DNA of 64,000 nt from Isoetes taiwanensis (GCA_021234155.1 JAJEKV010000096.1:1496010-1560009); one strand, 5' to 3'; positions 10,325-23,853 are shown, counted from the stretch's first letter. Made by a program: numbers and translations. Notes: generated from the letters alone by a model not told the origin.

Positions 10325-12567
10325 TGATGCTGCCATGCTTTGGCAGCATAGAAGAGCAAGATACATATTGATTTACTTGTGTCTGCATGTTGATTTGAGC
10401 AAGATACACAAACACCATTGATTTGAAGAGAACACTTCCTTAAAAATCATAAGTGGACACTTGAAGACCAAGGTGAAGACATTCATGAAAGATCACACAA
10501 GTATACTAGGAAAGGTGATTCAAGCAAAGCAACTTTGAAGTTTGGAAGACCCCTTGAGTGTTCTTGGTATGTGGTTTTGCTATTGAATTCTTGGCATGAC
10601 TATTTCATATGTTCCATATCTTAAGCTCTTCATCTCCTTTTCTATGCAAAAGATCCCTATGACTTTAAATTCCATGCCTAGCCTTCATATCCTATAGCAA
10701 ATTGGCTAAGGGAACCTTTTTCTAGTCAAAACATGTCTTTCATACACCATTCACACCTCACACATCCACCATAGCACCATCATCTTGAAAAAGCAAATTA
10801 ATTTGGCCACCTCCATGGTCTAGGGTCAAATTCTCTCTCTAGAAGTCAAAACAGAGAGAGAGAGTGCAAAAATTCCTATGGGAAGCAAGAAAACTCAAAC
10901 TATCAAATTGTTGCCTAAACTTTGCAATTTTATATGCACTAGTATCAAATTGATCCATGTCACCACTCAAAAGTTGCCAAATCATCATACACATCATCAC
11001 CATTGCCATGTCACACCATACACATGTCACCCCTCATTAAAAGTCCATTTTCTTTAAAATTCTCCAAAACAAGTTGTTTAGACCATTAAGGAGACATGTT
11101 GTCATGCCACATCATCAGACACCTCCACATCACCACACACGTGTCACACTCATCACTTCCACTTCATCAAAAGTTTTGACTATAAAAAAGATACCTTGCC
11201 AACTTGTTTGACACCTCACCATCTCTCATTGCCATGTCATCTTCATCTTGCCAACTCACCTTTCCCTCTTGCAACCTCACCATGTTATCATCCCACATTG
11301 AGTCCAAAAGTCAAAGAGCCTATTTTGCAAAAAAGATGGGATATATTGAGAATTCTCCCCAGAACCCTAAATCCTCTGTCATGCCAAGATCCGGCAGTTC
11401 AACCAGAATTAATCACCTAATCATGAAGAAATGCCTTCGGACCTGCCTACACCACACTAAAAACTCGATAATTAAATGAAAAGACAAGATTCTGACCCGG
11501 ATTTGCCAAGAACAGGCCGGAACAAGGCATTTTGGAAAGGGGAAAACAACAAAGAACATTTTCGAGGGCTTTGGACAGATTGGATCGAGACTCTTTGGAG
11601 AAAGACCGATTCTGAAGACTTGTGCTTGAATTTGCCTTTCAAGCATCATATATCTATGGATTTCTTGATGTTATCAGTTGATTACTCGATTTGAAGTTTG
11701 ACTTGAGCCTATACCCAAGACACAGAGCTTGGGATTCTGTTTAATTACTGTGTGACTCTTGAATGAATGAAAATCTGACCCAAACTGAGTATAGTTTTTC
11801 GTTGGCATTCTAAAAAATATGACAGTATATTTTTCTGTGCTTGCACACAGTTAAAAGATATTTGCAGTAAGAATTGCACACAGGTAAGAGCATAACAGTT
11901 GAAGGATTATCAAAAGGCTTGCATATTTCATTAAACCATTAGAGATTCTTGCTTGCATTGCATTATTAAGCCAAGAATTTGCATATTTTAGTCTGTGATT
12001 GCATCTCTCACTAGCTGAGTGGTTGTCCCTCTTGCAAGGTATAAATACTTGCAGGATTTGTTCCAAAAACAAACAAGAGCCCACAGAAGATCGATTTGTC
12101 AAAGCTTTGCTTGCTGTTCATAGTCTGTGACACTCTGTCAGACCTAAATCCAAGATTTCAAGATACTTTGCACCTGTTTATGCAAGAAGTGTACTTGACC
12201 ATTGTGTGCAGGCATATTGAAAGGAGATCCAAGCATCAAAACACAAAAAAGATCTACCTCTTTGGATTTGTAAAAAATCACTCTCTGCCAGGGATATTGA
12301 CCAACTTTTGACCCAGTCAGAAATGTATATTTGAAAGATTTGCACTAATCATAGGACATCTGACTTTTTGCCTAACATTCCTCAAGATCTTAAGTAGCTC
12401 TGGCATTTGAAATCATGACCAAATCCTTGTTTGTTTGCATATGGCATCATCTTTTCTAAGGCAGTCTTTTTTCTGATTTGGAATTTTCTCACATAGAGTG
12501 GTTGCCTTAAGCAACCTGGAGGTTCTAAACCATTGAGGTTGAAGGTTTTGCCAGGAACACCTTCAAC
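10325..12567 (+). repeat. Complete LTR of a related retrotransposon
   Basis: Begins TGATGCTGCC with the same terminal hairpin as the LTR at 3339 and ends with the same block (GAGGTTGAAGGTTTTGCCAG ... CCTTCAAC). Internal similarity is patchy, so this is a diverged relative. It is preceded by the family purine tract, so it is a 3' LTR whose internal region is missing or replaced, not a clean solo LTR. No primer site follows it. Confidence 0.7.
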
Positions 12568-13860
12568 TTGATCCAGCTGGTTTGACAGGTATGAAGAAGC
12601 AACTACTCCTTCTCCAACTCTTCCCAAATTAATTTGGACCAGAATTGGGCTAGAGACCCATTACTTCTCAAATGAGTAAGTAGCCTGAGCCAATCGAGTT
12701 GGTCCAGGTGGCTTTACCCCATTGGTCAAATTGTCCTAATTAATAATAAATAACTAGGCATTTAGTTATTAAATAGCTTAGTTAACTGGTATATTAGCAT
12801 AGCTAATTTAAACCCTTTTATTTTATTCCACAATAGTGTTGTGTCATGATATTTATGCATATTCGTATAAATACATGGAACGTCACATTGATAAAGTGAT
12901 TTTTGTTTATATTGCTCCACCCCCGTTAGTCAACAACGTTGCTGGTTGTGCTTCGGTTATATGAGCCAGCTTGATATTCACCTTTTCAATCATCTTCGTG
13001 TGTATGTCATCGACCATTCTATTGTTTGCATGCGTGTAAGAAGGCAACCTAAATGCAAGTCACACCTTAACAACCTATTAAAATGCCTCATTTATTGCTT
13101 TATGCTCTAATAGATATGAGGACAACACAACCCCTCGACAACTTTTTGTTCAACCTGACAAAGCTGCTGTATAATGAGACATTGGTCAACTCTCCCCTAT
13201 TTGCTTTGATTGGAAACCAACTCCACCATTTTAGGCATCCGTTGTTTTCGTGCAGTATACGTATCTAGTCTGATTGCATCAAGCCTACCCTCAAATAAGA
13301 ATATTGGAGGCATCATCATATCCTAAATGCATTCACCTTGTGTTTGCTCGTCCTTTACAATTTTTCCAGTGTCCCTTCCATACCCACTTTGCACCCTTCT
13401 TGTACTTGTGTTCTTCTACTATTCGAACGGCTTGAAGCATCCTGATTTTCTTAATGCATCCTTACGAAGTTCCTTCGGGGCTTAACATTGTACTATCCAA
13501 TTAGTTTTGTCTCCTTTCTCTGCTCTTCCCAAAATATAGGCACGGACTCGAGTAGCACCTCCATTCCTTGAGACATGTCCACGAAATTTACATGATCACT
13601 CTCCAACAGCCAACCTATCCACATACTCCCACTCAATCCATGGTTTTCTATCTGATGACATATCTCCTTGGCCTGTGCGCGCTTTTTGCTAGCTCCAATA
13701 ACCTTTATTGCATGAGAAGTAGAAGCACGACCCGTATTGCATGGCATAGCTTCTGCTCAATTGACCTTCGAGTGGAGTTCATAACTAGAGGCCATTGTGT
13801 ATAAGCAAAGGAGCATCTCACTTGTATATGTCATACTATCTCTAATCGAAGCTAATGCCA
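12568..13860. other. No gene seen
   Basis: AT-rich. A palindromic block around TATTTATGCATATTCGTATAAATA with TGGAACGTCAC lies at 12842-12886, and a small hairpin with ATAACTA / TTAGTTAT arms at about 12747-12772. Short open frames lack motifs. Confidence 0.4.
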
Positions 13861-13861
13861 C

Positions 13862-14023
13862 GGTTCTATTGCGACAGCAATAGAACCGATCGCAATAGAA
13901 CCGACATTCCTTGGATGGGGACGTCCCTTTGTCACTCTTCCTATTTATTCGGCCTCTCTTTATTGTTCTATCATCGGCATTCTCTTGAGCTAGATTTCTC
14001 CTTCGTCTCTATCCTATCAGTTT
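13862..14023. repeat. Dispersed repeat, copy 1, with a palindromic start
   Basis: Starts with GGTTCTATTGC, GACA, GCAATAGAACC, GATC and a second GCAATAGAACC (13862-13902). It then shares about 140 bp almost exactly with 22141-22284 in the same orientation, 8.3 kb away. Confidence 0.8.
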
Positions 14024-14024
14024 T

Positions 14025-14150
14025 ATCAATCATCTACCTGCCAGTTTGTACCAATGATCTACCACTAGGACTTAGGTTTTCCTACCAGTCGTATCAATCA
14101 TCTACCTGTTAGTTTGTACCGATGATCTACGACTCAGACTTGGATTTTCG
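14025..14150. repeat. Two-copy 68-bp tandem repeat
   Basis: ATCAATCATCTACCTG starts at 14025 and again at 14093; the copies agree through GATCTAC...GACTT with several substitutions. Confidence 0.8.
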
Positions 14151-15193
14151 TGTTGGCATCACCTCTGTTGGGCGCGGCTGCATCTTGCATCTAGCAACAG
14201 GATGGGTGGCAGCATCCAGGGACAGTCCTGTTCAGATTCAAGCGGATATAGATTGTCACGGCACAAGGAGGATGGCGGCATCTCTGTTCCAGAACCTTCT
14301 TTTCGACAAGCAACGTGATTCAAACACACAGGTCCGTAGTTTCTTGCTCACTCATAGATTTTATTTTAGTGGCATCTCGGTTTTTGTCCAAATTTGTGCC
14401 AATAGATGAATCTGTATATGATCTGGCTTGTGGTTTCGTGCTTTCCGATTTTTGAATTGTTTGTGTCTTCGATTTGTTCAAATTGGGAATCTGGGTATGA
14501 TCTGGCTGCAGTTCCTTAGTCTCGAACTTTGGGGCTGCTTCATCGCCTCTGTCATTTCTTGCTTTGTTTGGCTACTATGGCTGCTTCACCGTTTTTGTCA
14601 TCTCTTGCTTGGACACCCTTCAATACATCAGCTTGTGCAGACCTGAGTTGTTTAGGGCCCCCTTTGTTCTAGCCGGCAGAGGCCAAGGATTCTTCTGCCG
14701 CTTTGCCCTTGCCGACTTTGTGGCTTTATGATTCGAGTTTTTGGTGTTAATCGGTTGAGAGATTCAACCAATAGAACTCTCGATGGTCTTCGCTGCATTT
14801 GAAAGAGATCCGCAGAACGAAAAAACAAATAAATAAATAAATGAATTTATGTGAACAGAGCCATTTCTTTGTGACAACTGATTGATTGCAAGGCAGCAAG
14901 CGATCTGTCAAATCCATGCCTTTCTCTGTTACTTTCTAATTCGGAGATTGTTTCTGATTCTTTTGTAATCTAAGCTTCTAGATCCTTTTGTTGTTGAGAA
15001 TAATTGTGATATGTAGGCTTGCAAATCATATATTCATAAGTGATCGATGAAGTTTGATGGACCGATTCCGCTGCTTCTAGCCTATCCTTCTGCATTCCAT
15101 CGCTGGCCCCCCTTTTTATCTTCTGCATTCCATCCCTGGCCCTTTTATCTTCTGTTTTCAACGTAGCCACAAGCTTATTCCTTTCTATTCTAA
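14151..15193. other. No gene seen
   Basis: Weakly T-rich sequence; short open frames show no domain or motif. Confidence 0.4.
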
Positions 15194-15226
15194 CTAGTAA
15201 TGGTGCCCAGCACATTGTTGGGCACC
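15194..15226 (-). mobile_element. Helitron 3' terminus (element lies to the right, minus orientation)
   Basis: Read on the minus strand, a hairpin with GGTGCCCA / TGGGCACC arms is followed by CATTA, then CTAG and a flanking T. That is the Helitron 3' signature of a hairpin a few bases before CTRR, inserted at A/T. The same 19 bases, ACTAGTAATGGTGCCCAGC, occur at 31308, so both belong to one family. The 5' end of this copy was not found. Confidence 0.65.
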
Positions 15227-17984
15227 ATTATTCTTTACTCATAATGCATACAAAGTTTATCAAGACGTCTATATAAGAGTTCACCTAATATAATATGCGT
15301 TATATGTCAAGGGTAGTTAGGCACCACGTGTGCTTTAGAATGGAACATAAATTAACATCAATAATTTGTATTATTTGTGCTTAATGTTGGACTAATATTA
15401 TGTCATGCACGTATTAGAGATTTATTGCGTATTCCTTTGTCAAGATGATTTTATGACGATGTTTTATGATATCACATGATATGATATGACATGACATGAC
15501 TTGACATGACATGATATGTGTGTAGTTCCATGGCTTTTATTTGTGGTTATTGTTGGTAAATGTCTAATTTAGAGATGTCTAGAGTGCAGTGGAATGTACG
15601 GTAACTGGAAATGATTGAAAATTGCAGCAATGGAATGGAAGTTAATTTGTTTTGATTATTGAATATGCTCAAAGTGTGGTTTAGAGGTATCTAGATTATA
15701 GATGTCAATGTTAGTTCGAATTGAGCCAATGAAAACTATGAATACCTTTGCAAAAATGATGTGGTACGAACTCATAATTAATGCTTTGGGCTTTTGTAGC
15801 ATGATTGGAAACATGGCTAGGAATCATCATTGTCTGCTAGGTGTGAATGATGTTAATATTGTAAGGGTTTAAACAACAGACAAACAAATAAAAAGAACAT
15901 TGATACTCTTCATGTTGTTCTGATGAGAAGAGTTGCTTCTAAGGATAATTTGGAAGAACTTGGCAAGAGTGTGTCTTATAATAGAACAATTAGTTATGGT
16001 TACCATAGTTGATTACTTATGGTCATTATAGTTGACGAAATTGATGAGTACCATGGGCTTATTATGACACGACTTGTCCCCTAAGACATTTGTAAAGGAC
16101 ATTTCCCCTAAGACATTTGTAAAGGACAGCCGAGGGCAAAGGTTCCATAAATTTGTTATGGAACTATAATCCCACAACATAGATAATTGAAGGACTCAGT
16201 TGAACAGAATCATATCATCTCATTTCAAATTTGAACCTGACAAACTACAATACTCTAGTTTGATAGGCGTAAACGTATAAGAGATATTTTTATGCTTAAT
16301 TGCTCTGTTTCTTATAGCACCTTGACCATGGAGTCAAAACAGTCAATTCCAAAGATTATCTCTAGCATAATGGAAGATTAACTGGTAAAATCGTATATTT
16401 ATTTAATCATTATTGGTCTAAGGGTTTGTATATCTCTCTAGGTTGCTTGATTGCATTGCATCAGTTCCCTCTTAACAACTAAATTCTAGATTCTACGAAA
16501 TGTACCAATGTCACGTTCATGTTTATCTCCTGTTGATAAGCCAGCACATCAAATACACATTTGACATCTCCCGTGCAGAAGCTGCTTTATGCGTTTAGTT
16601 AATTTGTCAAACGACTCTTCTGAACCATCTATCAACACAATTGAAATTTCCTAATAGGGAAGGAAATGGAGGGAAGGGTTTTGCTCGAGAGTGGTAATAC
16701 TTATCAGAATGAAATGACATTCCTCAAACATCTCTTCTACCTTACTAAATGCAGAAGAGGCAAGGGATACACATTGTCACATGTTCATGCAGACCAAAGC
16801 TGCCATCCACTTTCATATGATGTACAGAGGCAAGATTTTCAATAAATGCAAGTCAATATCATCAAAGGAAACTGATGTCGCCTCTCAAAGAAAATAATAA
16901 CAAACTGTAACATGCAAGAGTAATAGGCAAGAGGTGCAACATGACCTTAGATAGGAAAATATGGTGTAGATGATTTGAAGCTTCACGATTCGGCATGTCT
17001 TCTATGGTGCCCACGATGTCTTAAACAAATTAAGAAATCTGGAAGGGTTGCTCTGCTAAAACTTTGAAAGTTGGAAGATATGATTCGAGTGCAGACTAAT
17101 AACAAAAACAGACTCTTCAGATGCAAAAATATAGAGACCTTACAAATGATTGCTCTTTACCTCTCTATACCAAGGATGCGCATTTACTCCTGCATGTTCG
17201 GCATGTGAATCTAAATTCGTTGTTTGGATGCTTCTCAACCCAACCAATGATCTGGCGAATCTCTACACTGAACCTGCAATAACTGAGACTGGTTGTCCTT
17301 GACAAACAAATTTCTCCTCCTTTATCCTTTAAGATGTGCTAGTTTAAGATGTGCTGAACCATAGTAGCATATTGCAAGTCATAAACAATTGGATGGATAT
17401 GCAAACAGTTTAGATGGAAGTCTATGTTCCGACAAACCTGCAAACCTTCTCTGTAGGGAAGTTTTTTTATTGTGTGCAGCAGGAGCATTTATGTCAAAAA
17501 AACCGAGTCTGTACCTGCAAAACAAAAGCAATGGATGTTCTTAAGGGATCAAAACTACCTAGCAGAATATCAGTGCCATATCACCTTTTTACATGTATAT
17601 TGCCATGAAAGCAATTCTTCCTGCCATCTCCAGCTCTGTGATTACCTACAAAGCATTCTAGCGATGCCAAAAAGACCTCAACGGGATGGCAGGCTAGAAA
17701 TGGATCTGAAATAATCTGGATTTGGCCGAAGTCATGCTAAAGAGGGCCGTCTTTTATAGACCGTACCTTATCTCATGCAGGGCCCCAACATCACTTGCCA
17801 AGTGAAAGAGAAGAGTAGGGAAGCGGACATCCACTGCACTTGCGACCACTGCGGATCTCCCCCCCTGCTCAGAAAAGCCAGAACCAAAGCACCAGATTGC
17901 ATGTTTGGTTCGGCGAGTTTGGCTTATATTCCATAGCCCGGCATCACGCGTCACGATGAGTGGAAGGAGCGGACGCCGTATATA
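15227..17984. other. No gene seen; probable Helitron interior
   Basis: AT-rich. Includes a short ATGAC/ATGAT satellite (15467-15513) and a 27-bp direct duplication around AGACATTTGTAAAGGACA at about 16075-16130. No coding region could be supported. Confidence 0.4.
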
Positions 17985-18230
17985 TCGGACATGTTATATC
18001 CGTGGTATATCCGTGTCTTTGACATGTTATAGCCACGCCCAAAAAAATTTACACGGCGTTGTTGTGGACTTAGTGGATTTTTTGCCATTTAAGGTTGGCT
18101 ATAACATGCCCACGTTCGACATTTACCGTAGATGGCCAGCAGACCAAAATATGGCAAACATGATCGTGACCGTCGAAATTAGGGCGTGAAATCTCGACCG
18201 TCGAAATTAGGGCGTGGTTCAAGACACACC
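17985..18230. repeat. Inverted and tandem repeat cluster
   Basis: CATGTTATAGCCA near 18024 is inverted as TGGCTATAACATG near 18096. A 21-bp unit starting GACCGTCGAAATTAGGGC is repeated at 18168 and 18196. This could be a small MITE, but the ends are unclear. Confidence 0.45.
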
Positions 18231-21200
18231 CTAAAACATTATAATAAAGATTATTCCTTTCTAATCTCAGCTTACCTTGGTTGCAAAACCGGAACCGCCT
18301 CCGCAGCTGTAGCATAGCTATCGCAGGTTCTTTGAGAGAGGGTTACCCGGTCTTGGATTCTCTTGCCCCCCTGGCTGGGGAATACCGGGTCCCCGCTTTC
18401 CCCCAATTTTATTTTTGTTAATTCTAATGGTTGATTTTGTTTTTGTTAGATCATCTAGCTTGCCTTAGTAGACATCAATTTCTTGGGCTCCAGATCATCT
18501 ACTTTGTGCTAAGGAGGGTGTGTTTTTCTCGCCACCGCTGCCCGTATCTACACCGGTCTATGAGGCATTGTTGAATAGCTGCTTTGAGGAGTTTCGCATT
18601 TAAGCAAGACCGGGTCAAGAAGTTTAATTTGAATTATTATTGGTCACTTTGTGAGTTTGCTTGTGTCTCTGTGCGAATCATTATAGGTTTTACTAGCGTT
18701 ACAAACTTTTTGTTGTGCATTATGAGCTTTGTGCACCCAACGAATATTTTATCCCCACTGTGATGTTTCTTTATATATCCCACTGCAATTTTTCCATATA
18801 TATCCTAACACTCACTTTGCCTTTGCACAAGGAAGTTCGATAGGTTATTTTTGTTCTCTCTATGAGATTCTATCAGATGAATGGCCGTCGAGTGTTTTTT
18901 CACGTTCCATTTATTCGTCCTAACAATGCGTATCTATGTTCCGTACAGAGTTCCAGGGTAGTTTCACAAGGGAGTGGCCCTAGGGTGTTTGCACATTCCT
19001 GTTTTATTCATACTCATGCTACATAAATTTCTACATGTGTTGGGACCATGTTCTTGTTGATTTCATAAGAGATCACTAACGCAGTGTTGTTTGAGAAATT
19101 TTGAATTTACCATTGGCCCATGGGCGAGGTTGTGGGTTGTCCTGCTTGTTGGTGCAGGTACTGAAGGGCAAAATCCAAGTCCGGATTCTTAGCCTCGGCT
19201 CTCCTCGTTTCTGGCTTCTATTTCAATGGCTGTTGCGAATCCTCATTGGCTAATCTGGCATTCTAACAGAGGCTTTTGCACTCGTTCCTCCAGTCTCGTG
19301 TCTCTACAATACGGTCAATTTCTCATGTGTGATCTTTGCCTGGGAGTATTTTTTGCTTGGAAACTCGACTTTTTTGAACATTCCTTAGGGCTTGCATGTT
19401 ATTAGTTGGTTTGGACTTGCATGTTTCCGACTTGTTTGTGATCAGTTCCATTAGAAGTTATATCAAGCATAGAGGTTATGCTCTACTTTAGCATGTGTAT
19501 GTCCTCGGGATGTTTATTTCGTTTGATAGAAATGTTATTGTCTTTGTTTTGCGAACTATGAGTTAATATTTATTGTGTTTTGTAGCTATGTGGTTCGATT
19601 TCGTTTTATAGTTTTCATGATGGGTGATTCATTCTCTATAATTTTCATGATGCGTGCGTGTATTTTTTGCTTGCCTTGGTCCATTTGTCTCATGACTTCC
19701 ATTCTCTTCTCTTTTGATGTCTTGCCTCTTTATACTTCGTCTAAGCTTCTTGTACCATTGCCAGATTATCCCATTTGGTCATATTGTTTTCTCAGCTTCG
19801 ATTATTAATCGTTTGTGGTAGATTATACTTCGAGTTACCCCATGGCACCAGAATTCTGGGCTTCTTGTGCTTTTACCACATTATCCCATTCGGTCATAGT
19901 ATTTTCCCCATCCGAATTATTGGTTTCTTTTGTATTGTGGTAAATCTTATTCTTGTCGTCAGAAGTGTGCTACATATTACAAGTTTCATTGCTTTGTTTT
20001 CGTGATATTGTGGTAGATTCTTAGTCTTGCCATCGGAAGTTCGTTAAATATTGCAAGTTATGATCTATTCTAGTGGTTTTATTTGCTTCTTGTGGACGGT
20101 AAGATGCACATCTCTTCGTTTATCGAGTTTGTAGTGCTTTCGTTTATGCCATTTTTCCCTCTGAATTGATTTGTCCCTGTTCATTATGCTTATTCTTGTT
20201 TCATTTGAACTTATTTGTTTCATTAGCTAATATTGTGTTTGTTCTATTTTGCCTAGCCTATTCCATTTGCTCTCTCAATGTTGCTTTGTCCAAGGTTCTC
20301 ATTGGCTCCATTATTCTTGATTGCCATATAGTCCATTTGTTCCCTCATTCTTTAGCTTGTTAGTTTCTTTTTTGCACCATTCGCTTCATTGGCTTAAATT
20401 TACTCTTGTTGTTCGTCTTTCCTGGATGTCTTTGTTGATATACGTTACCCTTTGATTCCATTTGCTTTCTTTTGCCTCTTCCTGATTTGCTCCTTTCGTT
20501 CGATTTCTCTTTCATTTTTGTTGTCCCTTTTCTTCTCTTTCTTTTCTTTATCATATGTGTCTCATCCTATCTCCTGTTTGTAGTCAATTATGTCATTTGC
20601 ATTGCTGGTTCCTTTTACCATATGTATACCACTATGTCTCCTTTATTGGCTTTAACTCTTCTATTTCTTCCATTTGTACGATGTTCCTCTTGTTACGATC
20701 CCATTTCCTATCAGTGTCACTTTGTTTTCTTGTTTGATGGGTCCCCTCAATTTGATATTGACACATTGGGCATCCTGTTGACCATTGTAAACTCGTTCTT
20801 CCATTTTGCTTCTATATTTCATGTTCAGTTTTGGCTTTTTGCATGTGCAATTGTCGCCACGGTACCTGGTCACTATTTTTCCTGTTCTTTCTACCATTGA
20901 TTCGTAATCCTCTTAAGATTCATCATACTCTTGTTTGCCATAGTTGGATCGAGATCTTTTATATACTATGTTGTCATTTAGATGACATTGAGGGTGATAG
21001 CTATCTTGACTTAAAGGAAAGGGGTGTGAGAATATTTGTTCGTATATTTGATTGGTGATTCGCATTAAATATTTTCACTTCGTCGATTCTTATATGGTTT
21101 TATTCATATAGTTTGCTTCGACCTTCGACATTTTGCGCTGTTTGTTTAATGCATATTTTGGTCATATGCATCTGGTAGATAATGCTTGTACTGCATAGTT

Positions 21201-22140
21201 TTATTGTGCTTTAGGATTTGTACATGTGCCTATCTGGTTTCATCTGATATATGCTTCTCCTCCATAGATCCATTCTTAGCATTGGTTTTTTTTTATAACT
21301 CATTTGTTTCATTTGATCACTTGATCCATGCTTGGGATCTCTTATATATTGTTCGTGGATTTTGTTTTTTATCATCGTACTTCCTTATGGTCATCTTGAG
21401 TTACCTCCAGCATTTCTCGAGCATGTTTTGTGGTATTGATGGACCGTGTGTTCCGGTTTGTTCCTCTGTTTCTGATACTCTCTTAGGGTTGTTCTGTACG
21501 TAGGTTTCTCATTTCAGTGCCAGGTGTGCGGTTAGTCTAGTTGGTCGTATGAGTTCCATTGTTGTTCTCTGCTTGGCTAGTTCCTTTTTCACCCCATTGA
21601 CTTTGTTAAAACATTGGCCTTTTGGTTTTTTGCCATGTGTTTGCTCCATGGTTTTCATAAGTTCCTTTGCCCCTTTGTATGTATTGGCTCCAGTGTCATC
21701 TAGTCCTTTGCTTCAGTTTGATGTTTGCTTCAGATGTTACCCCTTTGTGCCATTTGCCCACTATTGGTCCCTTTTTTTTGTGCATTTATTCTGGTTGGTT
21801 TTACTTGGTGTCTTTTGCATCCCTTTAATACGCTTAGTCTATTTATCATGATTGTCGTTTTTGCTCTAGGTTGCTCCAGTCTCCTGCTTGATATCATTAT
21901 TCTAGTTATTTGTATTCCTATGAACTTGTTGTTGCGATATGGTCCATTCACTCGCCATTGCATCTCAATTTGTTTTCTAACCTCATTTGCTCATTGTTTC
22001 TATTAAATCTATTTTCAAGTACTTTATGCCTTTATTTTCGTTTATTTCATTTTGTCAGTAGATTTATTTGTTTCTAGGTGTGCTCCATTTGCTATCATTT
22101 CTCTATTTGGTTGTGCTTGCATTGTTTCCTTAATTTATTT
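18231..22140. other. Long T-rich, gene-free tract
   Basis: From about 18.4 kb the plus strand is strongly T-rich over roughly 4 kb, with repeated TTTG/TTTC/CCATTTG motifs. A degenerate 70-odd-bp repeat (ATTGTGGTA...ACAAGTT) occurs near 19935 and 20007. Hydrophobic open frames here follow from the T content and are not credible genes. It may be an old intron or leader of a large element. Confidence 0.45.
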
Positions 22141-22284
22141 TCTATTGCGTCAGCAATAGAACCAACATTCCTTGGATGGGGACGTCCCTTTGTCACTCTT
22201 CCTATTTATTCGGCCTCTCTTTATTGTTCTATCATCGGCGTTCTCTTGAGATAGATTTCTCCTTCTTCTCTATCCTATCAGTTT
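22141..22284. repeat. Dispersed repeat, copy 2
   Basis: Near-identical to 13862-14023 in direct orientation, starting with a reduced palindrome (TCTATTGC, GTCA, GCAATAGA). Confidence 0.8.
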
Positions 22285-22371
22285 CCCTCACCCTCCCTCT
22301 CTTGATGGTTTTTTCATTGATCGTGTTCGTTATTTCCTGTTCTATTTCCTTTAAATTTGCATTCTTTATTT

Positions 22372-22689
22372 CCTCAGCGTGGCTTTGTAGCCTCTGAGGC
22401 ATACTTATTGGTTTACTCTTTCTCGGCATGGCGCTAGTATTTTATTTATTCATTCATGTTTTCTCTCGGTGTGGCATTGTAGCCTCTGAGTCAATATTTA
22501 TTATTCATGTTTTCTCTCGGCGTGGCGTTGTTGCCTCCGAGATCATATTTATTGGTTTTTTCTCGGCGTGGCGCTGTAGCATCCGAAGTAGCACTGATCG
22601 ATTGTTTTTTCCCGCGATGGTCATTCCGCGGACAGTTCCCGATTGGTCGGCTGTTGTTTCTTTCTTGGCGTGGCCCTGGAGCCTCCGAG
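22372..22689. repeat. Degenerate array of about six palindromic units
   Basis: Units resemble CTCGGCGTGGCGCTGTAGCC followed by TCCGAG; each can fold through CTCGG/CCGAG. Good copies lie at about 22372, 22461, 22514, 22560 and 22662, with a partial one near 22423. Spacing is irregular, roughly 45-100 bp. Confidence 0.65.
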
Positions 22690-23343
22690 TCTTCTTGCTT
22701 ATGGTATCTAACTCATTGACGGGTTATTTTTCTTTCAGTCTTGATTCTGCAGGATTGTTTAAGGTCTTGTGGTTGCCATAGTGCGTGGGGTCGTGCTTCA
22801 ACTAGTTGCTTGGATTTCCTCAAAAACCTAAGAAGGCGTGGTTCTCCGGCCAGTATATGCCTATCATAGGACCCATCCTAGGAATGAATTTACGACTAGT
22901 GATCCCACGGCCACTACACTACAACTAGCAAAGGAGCTAACTCGCTTTGTTAAATACTGGCATTAGGTCTACAGGCGTAGTTACAACATCAAAAAAAGAC
23001 TGTTCACAAGCAATTATGAATTGCACTTAGTAGTCAACACTTTGAGGAAAGGATACCAATATGAACAAACTTATCATATAGTAAGTTGTGTGCTGCAGCA
23101 TTGCTGCATGAATGCTGCAGTAACAACTAAATTGCGGCACAAGCTGCACACATCAGCATCCACTTAAAACGATAAAATTTGGAACGTGTCTACATATCCT
23201 TCTTCATGCGTTTGCATTATAACAAAGACGTCCATGATTACAACAACTTGCGGCTGCAACAAGGAGCCCCAAATTCCAAGGTTTGATTGCGTCCCTGTGG
23301 GCTTCATGCTGCATCCACAACCATTGTGTGACATCAGCGCACA
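22690..23343. other. No gene seen
   Basis: No motif-bearing frame or clear repeat found. Confidence 0.4.
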
Positions 23344-23853
23344 AATAAGAATAAGAATAAGAATAGTTTTTTATCGTTCACTGAGACCAATCGGCCTATG
23401 GGACCCAGAAGGAGCGCAGCAAACTTGTTACTGTCCGGGTTAAAAAAACCCTCGCCTCGAAGAGTTTTCGAGGGAAAAACCGTGGCAGTAATAAGAATGC
23501 TGTCAAACTGTACAAGTATACATCATCATGAAATAAATATGTACATGTCAAGCGCGTGCCCGAGGACATAGCTGATCTCGCATGTTCATGACCTCCTGAA
23601 GGTATGATCCTAGCACCTGTACGGAGGCCGTGCTCAATGTCACATGTAGCGGCTGGCCAGGCCTGACCAACTCAGCATAGCGCGTCCGGATTTGATCATA
23701 TGCTGAGCAACTTTGAAGGGTATGAGATTCATCCTCAATGACTCCCATTTGGCAGCATTGACAGAGCCTGTCCTGACGTGGCTCACCAATCCATCTGCCT
23801 GTCTCATCTACTATCATCATGCAGCCGCGAGCCAACCACACAACGGAAGCCAT
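23344..23853 (-). mobile_element. LINE 3' end with an ORF2 C-terminal remnant
   Basis: On the minus strand, a zinc-binding C-terminal frame (23853-23548) is followed by a 3' untranslated region containing a CCCTCG/CGAGGG hairpin (23449-23474). Then come the block GGGTCCCATAGGCCGATTGG (23387-23406) and a (TTATTC)n-type tail (23344-23366). The block matches the one at 583-600, and stem-loops near the 3' end are usual recognition sites for LINE reverse transcriptases. Confidence 0.65.
23548..23853 (-). pseudogene. LINE ORF2 C-terminal zinc-binding fragment
   Basis: 101 residues. The segment LCQCCQMGVIEDESHTLQSC followed by SAYDQIRTRY has the Cys-x2-Cys ... His-x4-Cys spacing and the ED-E-H-x-L-x-x-C-x-A-Y-x-x-I-R pattern at the C-terminus of LINE reverse transcriptases. 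The reverse transcriptase core and endonuclease are absent upstream, so this is a 5'-truncated copy, as is normal after incomplete reverse transcription. Confidence 0.6.

Noticed and set aside
20472-20900. 142-residue hydrophobic frame
   Set aside because: Product of the T-rich composition; no consistent membrane protein pattern or family motif.
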